DNA of 64,000 nucleotides from Anthopleura xanthogrammica (Eukaryota; Cnidaria; Anthozoa; Actiniaria; Actiniidae): NCBI GenBank assembly GCA_964019055.1, contig OZ025217.1, positions 10,181,755 to 10,245,754 of the forward strand, read 5' to 3'. Shown piece by piece: positions 1 to 10,449 of this stretch (position 1 is its first letter; each line of letters starts with the position of its first letter). The notes under the pieces were generated by a model. It saw only the letters and a program-made list of their open reading frames with translations, ran no database searches and was not told where the DNA came from. The position numbers and the translations under genes were made by a program.

Positions 1-1528
1 TGTGGTACCCAGGCCCCTGGATGGTTGAGCGGAGCACATCCAAGCGTCCAAGATGGAATCGTCAAGAGAACCGTCTGCTTTCACTTCAACGGTGACTGCT
101 GTTATCAGAACACCACGGTGCACATCAGAAAGTGTTTTGGATTTTACGTGTACAAGTTCAGTGCTGTACCTAAACAGTTACCTGCACCGCGACACTGCAT
201 TGAAAACAAACACATCGATACACAAGGTAATTCATTTCATACAATATATACTGGTGCTAAGTCAATTGGTTTTACAGAACTTTATTTTGTAAGCTTATCA
301 CAGTAAAATCCAAAAAAAAAAAAAAAAAAGGTCCTAAATTAAGGTGACTGACTACTATTGGACGTTCAATTTGAGCCCACGATGTGCGCGCGCACAAAAA
401 ACGCGCAAAACCGCACACTAAGCTTCGGTATTTTATTGAGGAACCATACAGGTTTTGAACTTCAACAGGGCAAAAACCCTAAATTTTGCACGGGACTCTA
501 TGTTTTTCTTTGAATTTCCTAAAACAGCAGGTAAAAATCAACCTTTTCAGAAAGTTTGAAGAAAACGTAATTATTAGAACTTATAAATTAAGCGTTTTAT
601 GTGTTTTTGTTGTCATCATTTGAGTACGATTTTCGGTTCATTGAGCTAACAAGATGCTGAATTTTGAGCTTATTTCTAAAACTTTCTTCAAATATTTTCA
701 GTTCATCTTCGAAAATAATGTTTGAAGTAGAAGTTCTGAGAAAATTGCTTCCAGAGCTTTTGTACTTTTTGAATTATATATTTTTGTGTGCAAAGCTTGA
801 TTTCCGCCATTATTCGCATTATCTCGAAAACGAGCTCGGGACACCCCATTTTTCTTTTCACTTTTGGAATCAGCGTTAAATTCTGTGTAAAACATCTTTC
901 TAAGAGCATTTCGTAATTATTCCTTGCTAAAGTAGTCAGTCACCTTAAACATGAATCACATCACGAACAAGCAGGGTACATTGATTAGACTCACAATGAC
1001 CTCACTAAAAGGTCAAAAAACGAAGAGAAAATACAGAGAAAACAAACACTCACCAATTGATTAACAGTCGCACACGAAGCACATGGAACACAACACAGTG
1101 CGCGGGGTTAGTCGGTTAGGGAAAACACAGACACTGGACAGACGGACGGCGGACACACAGAGCTGATCAAACTCAAATTTGTTAAGGTAGACTCAACACA
1201 ATATGTAGTATTTTAATCAGTTAATTCGTTCATCAATTAAAAGCTCTTTATAATTTCTTGAAATGTAGGCAGCCCATATTTCACTCATTCGAGTGAGAAC
1301 AGTCGCAAAGCTCTGGTTGGTCACGTGATGTACTCGGAAGCGGAAGTGCAGATTAATTTCATTTGTTTGAATTATTGCATGATCTTCATTGATTGTAAGT
1401 CATTCAACTACAGCAAAGAGAAAAAGATTTGTGAGCTGAACAACGCCACACGACAAGAATACCCAGAAGCCATTATCAAGAACAACACATTTGCCTACTA
1501 CGAAAAGTCGTATTTTTTGGTTTATTGA
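1..1528 (+). CDS. Uromodulin-like D8C plus PAN/Apple domain protein, 3' part (two exons)
   Basis: Partial gene entering from the left edge. Exon 1..226 reads in frame 1 as a D8C (eight-cysteine) domain of the uromodulin/GP2 type: it opens with CGTQAPGWLSGAHP and contains CFHFNGDCCYQ and a late Cys near HCIENK. It ends on one spare base before a gtaatt donor. The next acceptor (aaatgtag) starts exon 1269..1528, which completes that codon (G+GC) and reads without break to a TGA stop. The second exon resembles a PAN/Apple module, with four Cys, ICLNYCMIF, CKSFNYSKEKKICELNN and an aromatic tail. Such D8C/PAN proteins are extracellular and expanded in corals; the ligand is unknown. The intron (227..1268) hosts a TTAA-flanked MITE. 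The 5' exons lie outside the window. Exon joining is inferred from matching phase. Confidence 0.8.
337..951. mobile_element. TTAA-flanked MITE (piggyBac-like), copy A
   Basis: The element starts TTAAGGTGACTGACTACT and ends with its inverse AGTAGTCAGTCACCTTAA, so the inverted ends abut TTAA on both sides. TTAA is the target duplication typical of piggyBac-type transposons. It is about 610 bp with no credible ORF and sits inside the intron of the D8C/PAN gene. A full copy in the opposite orientation lies at 33668..34307 and a partial one near 41850..42270. Confidence 0.8.
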
Positions 1529-2777
1529 AGCCTAAACAATATGCTTGAGAAACATTTAATGGAATTCTGATAGTCAATAGCACCTTACCGAACGTTCTAC
1601 GTTATCCAGTTATCTGGACTTAACATTTAGCGCATGATGATTTTTGCATGTTAAATCGTCTTTTATTAATCAAAACATTTACACTTTCGGTTTGTAGTTG
1701 ATTAAGGTGGCTCTAAAGAGTTATTCTTTAGTCACATTTCCCTTCAGTTGAACCAGTGTAGCACACTAAATGGAAAAGTTTCAAGAAAAGTTATCTGGGT
1801 TTTTTTTCAAATAAATCATTTTAAACATGTTTCAGCGATTTATTCGAAATAAAACATAGCTTTTCTCTAAACTTTTTTATTTAGTGTGCAACACTGAGTC
1901 AATTACAGTGCAATTATTTGCATTTCAAGAGTAGCCCGACTTCGAAAGATATTCATGAAAAACTGCGCAACAACAAAAAATTTCAAGCCAATTGTCGTGG
2001 CTATATGAGGATCTACGGTGACGGTGAAAGGGTGTACGGTTACGGTTGAATTTGATTAAATTCCTCAACGATGGTGCAGTGAAAAGTGAAAATGATTTCG
2101 GCAATCTATTGGTAGGTAATATTCCCAATGAATTATTATAAAATCATGGGATTTCGAAAGATATTTATGAACAACTGTTTTTTGAAAAGTTTGATTATCG
2201 TTGCTATAGAAACGCTGATTAGCATAAAAAGACCATCGTTCAAAACGTTCATCCAAGTCCAACATCTGATGTAAAATTCAGATTCGTTGAGCTAAAGTAA
2301 GAGTATTTATAGCGGATTCAAAAAGAGAAGTGTGACTCAAAAATAACAGCTTGGAGCCACTTTAAAAAACTTCGATAAATGAATAAATTACATAAATTAA
2401 TTAAGTAAACAACGACGGTATCCTGCATGCATAATGTAATACTGTAAAAATGTCAAATGTTTTTGCACTGCACGTTAGATTTTTAAATAGAGTAAAAGAT
2501 CACTACCTATAAGGTTTCACCAGCTGATCTGAGAAAAAATATTAGCCAACTAGAATCTAGAAGATTCGCAAAACTGAGGTGTCATCCTTATTAGTCCGGC
2601 GAATCGGGAAAAGGTTATTTCTTTACTTTATTTCCCCACTCGATAATGCAGAATATCTTAGTAAAAGTATACAAAAAATCCGGCAAAACCCTCAGGCTCA
2701 CGAAAATCTAGATTTATCTCAGATATAACTTTTATAACACGGCACTATGAATTGAAATGAGTTTGAGAAGTCAGTTA
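1529..2777. repeat. Intergenic, with a second TTAA-type repeat (about 1702-2365)
   Basis: No gene is visible. A second repeat family seems to run from about 1702 (TTAAGGTGGCTC) to about 2365 (GAGCCACTTTAA). Its ends are inverted and resemble, but differ from, those of the TTAA MITE at 337..951. Inside is a repeated motif (gaaagatattcatgaaaaac near 1945 and gaaagatatttatgaacaac near 2158). The rest is AT-rich sequence. Confidence 0.5.
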
Positions 2778-2913
2778 AAAAAGTCGTGCTTCGTGTTTGA
2801 TCAGGGGATCCAAGCACCTCGAAACAATAAAAGCTCTCGCCTAATGGCCTCCGCTGCTTTCATCCGTTTCTCGGTGTTTGGATCCCCTGATCAAACACGA
2901 AGCACGACTTTTT
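2778..2913. repeat. 136-bp hairpin (36-bp perfect inverted repeat)
   Basis: Arms 2778..2813 and 2878..2913 are perfect reverse complements (inner edge TCAGGGGATCCAA, outer edge AAAAAGTCGTGC). They are separated by a 64-bp loop. It is probably a short MITE; no target duplication was recognised. Confidence 0.8.
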
Positions 2914-2990
2914 GATCTATTAAAGCACCATCATCATATTGATATTTTGCAATCATCACTCTCGTGGGGGGCTCTTCCGTGAGGCTTACT

Positions 2991-3205
2991 CCACACGCAC
3001 TTCCACTACATTCTATATTTACAAGATACAACACTCAACTCACATGTTGACGAAGGGAGGACAATCGGAGAATGCGGAGAAAAACCCTCCTGGCAAGGGA
3101 GAGAACAACACATCAAACAAACTTATCTCTTAGCCGGGGCTCGAACTTGGATCACAGCGGCGAGAGGCGAGTGGTAAGCCACTTCGCCACAAATGCCACC
3201 ATCAT
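2991..3205 (-). mobile_element. tRNA-derived SINE, near full length
   Basis: On the minus strand the head carries a pol III A-box-like TGGCgaAGTGG and a B-box-like GGTTCGAGCCCC-type motif. A body then reads TTTGTTTGATGTGTTGTTCTC, followed by a tail ending near GTAGTGGAAGTGCGTGTGG. The same head/body recurs at about 17845, 28655, 29268, 40333, 44857 and 46360, so this is a dispersed SINE family. It lies just 3' of the GPCR gene. Confidence 0.75.
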
Positions 3206-3443
3206 AATCATTATAGCCTACCACCACTGTCACCATCTTCTCCATCGCCATAATCATCACTAGTATCATCATTATGAATATCATCATAAATATCATCATC
3301 ATGACCATCGTCATTGTCATCCTTATCCTACTCTTCATATAGCATTCATATTTACGCATTGACATCATTTACATGTCATTAAATGTTGGTGTGCGTGTTT
3401 AAAGCGTGTTTTTGTGTTACGTACGCCTATTAGTAATGTTGAG

Positions 3444-4517
3444 TCACTTAGTTTCAATTTTTTCTTCCTGGACATTCCTCTGACAATCTCCTTGACTTCG
3501 TTGGCCGCCATTTTGGACATTCGTCCGGACGACGGATTCACCAACTCTACTCCCCTGCAAACCGCTGGCATCCATGGACTCGTTGTCATAGTAGCTCGGA
3601 ACAATCCAGTGCATGATCGCATCCACGATTGCTCTTCTCAAATGAATGTTGGTCTTGAGCCAAATGATGGGATTCGCGACAGCATTGGCGTACAGTATCA
3701 TTTCCATCCAAGGGCTCGTTATCAAGAAGTAGTTCTTGTTGTTGGAGAATCGAATGGCGGATACGACAAGAAGAGGGAAGTAACAGATGAACAATGCCAG
3801 GATGACATAGAAAACTACAGTGGCAACTGAGTGCTCTAAGGCCATTTGTCGTTTCTGTGAAGTGCTGAGGTCTGCGACTCTCTTTCCATGTTGCTTAATC
3901 CCGCGGTAGACATCCAACTGGAGGATTGCGACAATCACACATGTCGCACCAAATTGGAAGAACACGAGCTGGTAGCGGTGCTTAGGCTGAATGACATAGG
4001 TAGCTACGAAGCTTATCGTCATACTGATTAACCATACCAGCGCAATCGACGCAAGAATACGCTTCATGGTGAACACAGTTTTGTAGAGTGAGGGACGGTG
4101 GATTGCAAGCCAGCGGTCAACGGAGATCAGCGCCATCGTTGTTAGTGCAACGCTGCGGTACAGGAAAATAAGATAAGACCTCAGGCCATCAATCGGCGAC
4201 TTTGCACAAAAGTTTCCATTCACGACGAAGAGAAATGACCGATAGACAGCCATGGGCTGGAGAATTGACACCAGGAGCAAATCTTTCAGGTTGATACTGC
4301 AAAGGAGCAGACCCGATCCTCGACGAAGACGACGTTTTTTGTAAACAGCCAGCAATACGAGGAAGTTTAAAACCGTGGAAATCAAAACACAGACAATGTT
4401 CAATGGTGAAACTACTAAGTGAGTCTTTTTTAAGAATTCGGTCTGGAAATGAGGCGAGATCTCGGGAAGATAGCACCTTATGTTCTTGGGCACTTGGGAG
4501 ACGTTTGAAGGTGTCAT
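3444..4517 (-). CDS. Rhodopsin-like (class A) orphan GPCR, intronless
   Basis: A single ATG-initiated open frame of 357 residues with seven hydrophobic spans, roughly residues 36-58, 70-90, 112-136, 153-175, 184-205, 232-254 and 266-287. Class A landmarks are present but modified: DRW (134-136, usually DRY) after TM3, CYFP (245-248) in TM6 where CWxP is usual, and NPIIW (282-286) in TM7 where NPxxY is usual. TM1 has an N-L-V-type Asn and TM2 an N-L-K-D motif. Cys104 lies before TM3, but I see no partner Cys in extracellular loop 2, so the usual disulfide is probably absent. An N-glycosylation site (NVS) is at residue 5. The C-tail is Arg/Gln-rich. Single-exon orphan receptors of this style are abundant in cnidarians. 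The ligand cannot be read from sequence; it acts at the plasma membrane through G proteins. Confidence 0.9.
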   Translation of the reverse strand: MTPSNVSQVPKNIRCYLPEISPHFQTEFLKKTHLVVSPLNIVCVLISTVLNFLVLLAVYKKRRLRRGSGLLLCSINLKDLLLVSILQPMAVYRSFLFVVNGNFCAKSPIDGLRSYLIFLYRSVALTTMALISVDRWLAIHRPSLYKTVFTMKRILASIALVWLISMTISFVATYVIQPKHRYQLVFFQFGATCVIVAILQLDVYRGIKQHGKRVADLSTSQKRQMALEHSVATVVFYVILALFICYFPLLVVSAIRFSNNKNYFLITSPWMEMILYANAVANPIIWLKTNIHLRRAIVDAIMHWIVPSYYDNESMDASGLQGSRVGESVVRTNVQNGGQRSQGDCQRNVQEEKIETK

Positions 4518-7429
4518 CTTGACTTGTTGTTTACCTGTAAGAATTAAATCGATTCAAGAAATTATTTTTTTTAGGTTGGTTGATTATACACAGTGTTAAT
4601 ACCCTAGGAATCTTGCCAGAACGATCTTATCTCATCAATGACTAATTTTTGCTTTCTTTCGTTTACATACGACTAAGAAAATCCAATTGAAAAGAAGGAG
4701 AATGACCGCTATTTGAACCTTGCCGTTGGCGCCGACAAGCTTCATCATGACAATGGGGTGCAAAGCACTTCAAAACACATGCCCTTTGCAACAAATAAAA
4801 GCTCCTTCAATACTTATATATATTGCTTAATACATCCGAGCATGGCTTTTATAGTTTAGAATTCGAAAATCTCAATTGTTTTCTGTCACGTACAGATGGA
4901 AGGATGTTGAGGCATTGAGACAAAACTTTCCCGCTTAACCTGTCTGTCATCCCAGCTGCCGCGAGGAAAATAAATAACATTTTCTGCATTGAAATCCTGT
5001 GTCACTATATCACTACTTTTATGTTAGTACATGAACAATATAAATTTATTATTAATTGCTTGCGATAAAAAGACAGAAAAATAGAAATTCAATGTCATTT
5101 TTATAGAACGATCTTATTCCAGAACTGGAATATTGTTTTCGATAAAAATGATTTTTTTTAGAACGACCTAACACCACTTGTTTCAATATGAATAAAAATT
5201 ATAAATTTATTTATAGCTATTCTCATTAATGTTGTCCAGATAAATATACATTTTGACTATTCCAAATGTCGCGTGTCATGCATATTAAGTATTCATCATT
5301 CCTTCAACTTAATTTGCTCGGAAGCTGTGAATTCCCCGTGCACAAACCATATTTAGTGCTAGAAACGAATATTTAACACGTTTATTTGACACGTGACATT
5401 TGGAATAGTCGAAATGTCTATTTATCTGGACAACGTTGATGGGAATTGCTGTATGTTTCAAGAGAATAAGGAAAGAAAGAATTTACACACACAGCCCTAT
5501 CTCATTACTCATTATTCTTTCAAGAGAGACATGTTTTCAATAAGAAAAATTGATTACTTTGGGGATATTACAAGAGTGTTTTTCCTAAAGCTTTCATAAA
5601 ATATTAGTGAAGTATCACTCATTGGCTACTGAGGATAACAATTTTCTTTGGGTTATTTGAAGTGGTCTTTAATCTTGTTACTGATATCGGCCTGCAGACT
5701 ATCGTGATAAACCTTCTCTGTTAGTCAATTATAATTTCGTATTTTAGAAAATAAAGTCTGCATTGGTCAATAAAGTTGAATAAGATAAAGTTCCCTCGAC
5801 TTGAAACGTTCGAGTGTACGTCACAGAAACAAGTATTGCTTACATTAGTGCAATATTGGTTTGCGTTAAAATATATTGGGTCGTAATTTCGAGATTTACT
5901 TCTTTTTTTTAATCTAAAAAAATCGACCAATGGACTAGACGTCTTCGATTTTCATTTTGACAATACGTTTTTGACAAATATATCGTAAATTTTGTTTTGT
6001 TGGCCAATCAAATAATGGTCGAATACGAAACGGTGTGAGCATGCGCAATGCAAAATACCGTGTTTAACTTATGATTCAAATAACGATTTGAAGATGTGCA
6101 AAAACCACTGATTCATATAAACATAATGGCTCGGATCTTTTGGAGGATAACTAAAATCGAGGTAGTTTTAAATTTATCCGAAGAAAGACCTAGTGAAAAA
6201 ATATATATGCATAATACAATATTAGCAATCTGATTATTTTTTTTAACTTGGCCTTAATTTCGCAATATTGGTCTATCATATATCTTGTCTTGCCTTAGGC
6301 ATCGGCAAATAGCTGATCGACTGCCTACCATGGAGAAATCATAGCATGATGTTACTGTCTTCTCATGTCCAATCGTTAAATAAAGAAATGATACTCTAGG
6401 GAATGACAGGTGGTTTGAAATGGGAAAACATTATGTTGAAACGTTAGAAACCAAATCCTTTTAGGAGAACGGTTTGATGTAAAATTCGAATAGCACTACT
6501 GATGTCAATACTGTGCTTATTCAGAACAATTGTCTCTTGATTAAAGACTCTAAAAACATCGTTACCAATTCATTTATTCCTTCGAGTGTTTTTAGACGAC
6601 TAAACTGAGTGTTCTAGTAACGCGTTAACGATGCCTAAAATTGGTTCATTATTCATTATAACTCATTATTCAGGTTGATGCTTTCCATACTACTTTAGTT
6701 TTATTTTAGTTTAGACAAGATGTTAGGTATACTATAATCTGAATATTGAACTGAAAATAAGTTTTTTTGCAGGAAAAATAATAATAACTATAAAAACATT
6801 TTCAATTGTTGCGAGTAAATTATACTTTTTCATAAAAATGTGAAGAAAAAAAGTTTAACGGAAATCGAATACAAAATATTAAATTTGTGAAACTTAAGAA
6901 TGACTAAACTTAACTAAATTTATATGCAAAATACGTCCATTAAAGTCCTTGATTTCTTAGTACAAACAACTCATTACGAGTATATAGTCTTTTTCCCCGT
7001 TCTTTTCGTGATATTCAAGACTTTAGTTTACTAATACATCCTTTGAAAGGGGAAGACAGACATGTTGGCTGGTTTTAATAGACATCTGCTGTCGAGAACC
7101 CAAAAGAAGGAACATGTATCGTGCATGAGGGCACTTCTCTTAAAAATTATGACTCCTCCTCACAAGACTTGTACTTGTTTGGAACTTGTTTACACTTTTA
7201 GTATGATTTGTATACTCTATTAGACTCGATAAACTTACAGATCGATTTGAGCTACTTTATTTTCTAGTTATAAGCTATAACCAACGAAAGAGACCCAAAT
7301 CCAAAATTTTAAATTAAAAATTATTGAGTTCGAAATTATTCACCAAGCTTTTTTACGGCTCTAAATTCAAAGATTCATTTGTCAAATAAATATATGTGGT
7401 GATTGAAGTCTCGAACTAAAAAAAACATT
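4518..7429. other. Gene-poor AT-rich intergenic region
   Basis: No convincing gene; the short open frames lack codon structure or motifs. It contains an inverted pair at 5226..5440 and a dispersed repeat fragment at about 6310..6440 (motif gatactctagggaatgacag) that is shared with about 14280..14345 and 33345..33420. Confidence 0.5.
5226..5440. repeat. Imperfect inverted repeat (MITE-like)
   Basis: The left arm (5226..5275, gttgtccagataaatataca onward) is mirrored at about 5390..5440 (tatttatctggacaac). The arms are about 50 bp with a few mismatches and bracket about 110 bp of AT-rich DNA. Confidence 0.65.
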
Positions 7430-8510
7430 TACTGTCGAGTCAAGCTACTGCAATCAAAAGAGATTATCTTGTGAATTCTGAATCACTTCATAATGATTTC
7501 CAGCTTGAGTCATCGCGGTAAATTATAACGAGAGTCTTTTAGAAGCCAAAACCAGGCTAAACCAACATGTTTTACCTATTGTAGCCAATACATCTCTTTT
7601 GGTATCAATACAGAATACTTTTCTTTACTTTACATAGTGAATTGCAGCTCCATTCATCGCAGTAAATTATAACGAGAGTCTTTTAGAACAAGGTTAAGCC
7701 AACATGTTTTACCTATTATAGCCAATACATCTCTTTTTGTAGAAATACGTAATACTTTTCTTTACTTTGCATAGCTCAAGACATTGTGGTAAATATCAGT
7801 GAAAGGCTTTCTTATAGAAGCCAAAACCAGGCTATATATGACTGATGGTGAAATGAGCGCACAATATATAAATAAAGAATGCTTTGCTTTACTTTTTGAA
7901 ATAATAATTTATCTACCGATGGCACACCTGTTCGTTTTGCTAAAAATAATTCAATATTTATTATACAAAGCCAAACTTTAAGAAAAATATATCTATATTC
8001 AAAGAAAAAAATGCTTGTCTTGTGAATACAGAATACTGCATAGCGAATGGCTTATCGATTACCATGTTGAAACGGCAAAAAAGAAAAGTATTCTGTATTT
8101 CCACAAAAACAGATGTATTGTCTACAATAGGTAAAACATGTTGGTTTAGCCTGGTTTTTGCTTCTAGAAGACTCTCGTTATAATTTACCGCGATGACTCG
8201 AGCTGCAATTCACTATGCAAAGTAAAGAAAAGTATTCTGTATTGATACCAAAAGAGATGTATTGGCTACAATAGGTAAAACATGTTGGTTTAGCCTGGTT
8301 TTGGCTTCTGAAAGACTCTCGTTATAATTTACCGCGATGACTCGAGCTGCAATTCACTATGTAAAGTAAAGAAAAGTATTCTGTATTGATACCAAAAGAG
8401 ATGTATTGGCTACAATAGGTAAAACATGTTGGCTTCACCTCGTTCTAAAATACTCTCGTTATAATTTACTGCGATGAATGGAGCTGCAAGCTAGGCTTGT
8501 TATCGAAAGA
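7430..8510. repeat. Inverted pair of tandem ~143-bp repeats
   Basis: The left half (about 7480-7830) holds about 2.3 direct copies of a ~143-bp unit including acatgttttacctattgtag and taaattataacgagagtctt. The right half (about 8060-8500) holds about three copies in the opposite orientation. The centre is about 8 kb. Related single units occur at about 16560-16795 and 26695-26960. The layout resembles a non-autonomous DNA transposon whose long inverted ends are themselves tandem arrays. Confidence 0.7.
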
Positions 8511-8998
8511 TCGAGCAATAACAAGATAAATTACTTACCCAATATAAAGATGACAGCCAACATTTACTGATGAACTGAGATGTCGACCAACTCTGTGAAA
8601 GGTGACCGTGGACTGAGTACAATATCAAAAACAAACTCTTCATAAACGTTTATAGTTTATTGTTTCATCAACGCACGTCTCTGTCAGAAGTGGGCCAGAT
8701 TTGAATTGCGAGAAACAATATCCTGCAGGAGGAAGGCAATCTATCAAGATTTCCTCTTGTTACTTGAGTAATTGATGTCAGATTCGTTAAGTGACGCATG
8801 GGCGATCCCTGGACCATTGGTTTTCAACGAAAAGGGTTTTTTAATCTCATTTCAATTAAAAACACTATTAAAAATTCGTAGGACGATTTTAATTTATACA
8901 TCTAACAAGTTCATTGTTTAGAAACTCGTTTAAAGAAGAGAATAGATTGAGTCTTATCTACGTATAAGATCTTTCAGTTGTTATAGTTGATAGATTTG

Positions 8999-9472
8999 AT
9001 GGATGGATAGATGGATGGATGGATGGATGGATGGATGGATGGATGGATGGATGGATGGATGGATGGATGGATGGATGGATGGATGGATGGATGGATGGAT
9101 GGATGGATGGATGGATGGATGGATGGATGGATATGGATGGATGGATGGATATGGATGGATGGATGGATGGATGGATGGATGGATGGATGGATGGATGGAT
9201 GGATGGATGGATGGATGGATATGGATGGATGGATATGGATGGATGGATGGATGGATGGATGGATGGATGGATGGATGGATGGATGGATGGATGGATGGAT
9301 GGATGGATGGATGGATGGATGGATGGGTGGGTGGGTGGGTGGGTGGATGGATGGATGGATGGATGGATGGATGGATGGATGGATGGATGGATGGATGGAT
9401 GGATGGATGGATGGATGGATGGATGGATGGATGGATGGATGGATGGATGGATGGATAGATGGATGGATGGAT
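8999..9472. repeat. (ATGG)n tetranucleotide array, ~470 bp
   Basis: Nearly pure GGAT/ATGG repeats with a few two-base phase slips (ATATGG) and a short GGGT block near 9325-9344. All frames read as low-complexity MDGW or HPSI strings, so the long open frames here are artefacts. Similar arrays occur at 25650-25905, 31860-32135 and 55640-55915. Confidence 0.97.
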
Positions 9473-9747
9473 TATACACCATAATTTGTTCACAATTTTC
9501 CGTCATCGTAAAAATCCTTTCCATCCTTTTCTTATTCAACGCACAATCAAAAACACTCTGAAGACTTTCTTATTTAATTATCTTAAGCTTCTTAATAACC
9601 GGCTTGGCTTTATTTCCTCTGTGATACACCGAAACAACACACGGAAATGATGAAAAGGCACACCATGCAGTTATCAAATAGAAAGAATATTCAAAGGAAG
9701 AACAATGTCACAAAATAGGATTAATTTAAATATTAGGTGTTTTTGTG

Positions 9748-9876
9748 CTTCGTGAATTATTAGGATTGTAAATTATGTTTTTCTCTGTCTAATCACGGGT
9801 CGAATCCCGTATCGAATCCCGTATCGAAGAAATATTAGCTTGTTGCAACATAATTTACAATCCTGATTAATTAAGT
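9748..9876. repeat. Short inverted repeat (hairpin)
   Basis: The sequence attaggattgtaaattatgt near 9759 is mirrored by acataatttacaatcctgat near 9847. The loop contains a doubled cgaatcccgtat motif. Probably a small MITE. Confidence 0.6.
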
Positions 9877-10012
9877 ATATTATTCTAAGAATAGGAAATA
9901 AAAAATGGCAAAACTTGGAGTAGAGATCAACAGAATAGCTCATAAAAGAATAACGGTTAGTAGTTATCAACGTAATGCCTTGGGGCTCGTCTATACAGAG
10001 ACAGAGACAGTA

Positions 10013-10014
<2 letters not shown>

Positions 10015-10102
<88 letters not shown>

Positions 10103-10440
10103 TGAATGAAGAATGAATGAATGAATGAATGAATGAATGAATGAATGAATGAATGAATGAATGAATGAATGAATGAATGAATGAATGAATGAATGAATGA
10201 ATGAATGAGTGAATGAGTGAGTGAATGAATGAATGAATGAATGAAAGAATGAAAGAATGAAAGAATGAAAGAATGAAAGAATGAAAGAATGAAAGAATGA
10301 AAGAATGAAAGAATGAAAGAATGAAAGAATGAAAGAATGAAAGAATGAAAGAATGAAAGAATGAAAGAATGAAAGAATGAAAGAATGAAAGAATGAAAGA
10401 ATGAAAGAATGAATAAATGAATAAAAGAATGAGAGAGAAA
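10015..10440. repeat. Compound microsatellite (GA)n-(GAAT)n-(GAAA/GAAT)n
   Basis: Three adjoining simple repeats: GA dinucleotides about 10015-10098, GAAT tetranucleotides about 10098-10240, and alternating GAAAGAAT octamers about 10240-10415. The long open frames across it are low complexity and not genes. Confidence 0.97.
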
Positions 10441-10449
10441 GAGAAAGCG

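Noticed and set aside
3414..3830. 138-residue plus-strand frame at the GPCR
   Set aside because: It is antisense to the C-terminal part of the GPCR, which has clear class A features.
9003..9561. Long open frames of MDGW or HPSI repeats (also at 25697, 31812-32227)
   Set aside because: They are translations of pure tetranucleotide arrays; open in several frames at once with no flanking coding sequence.
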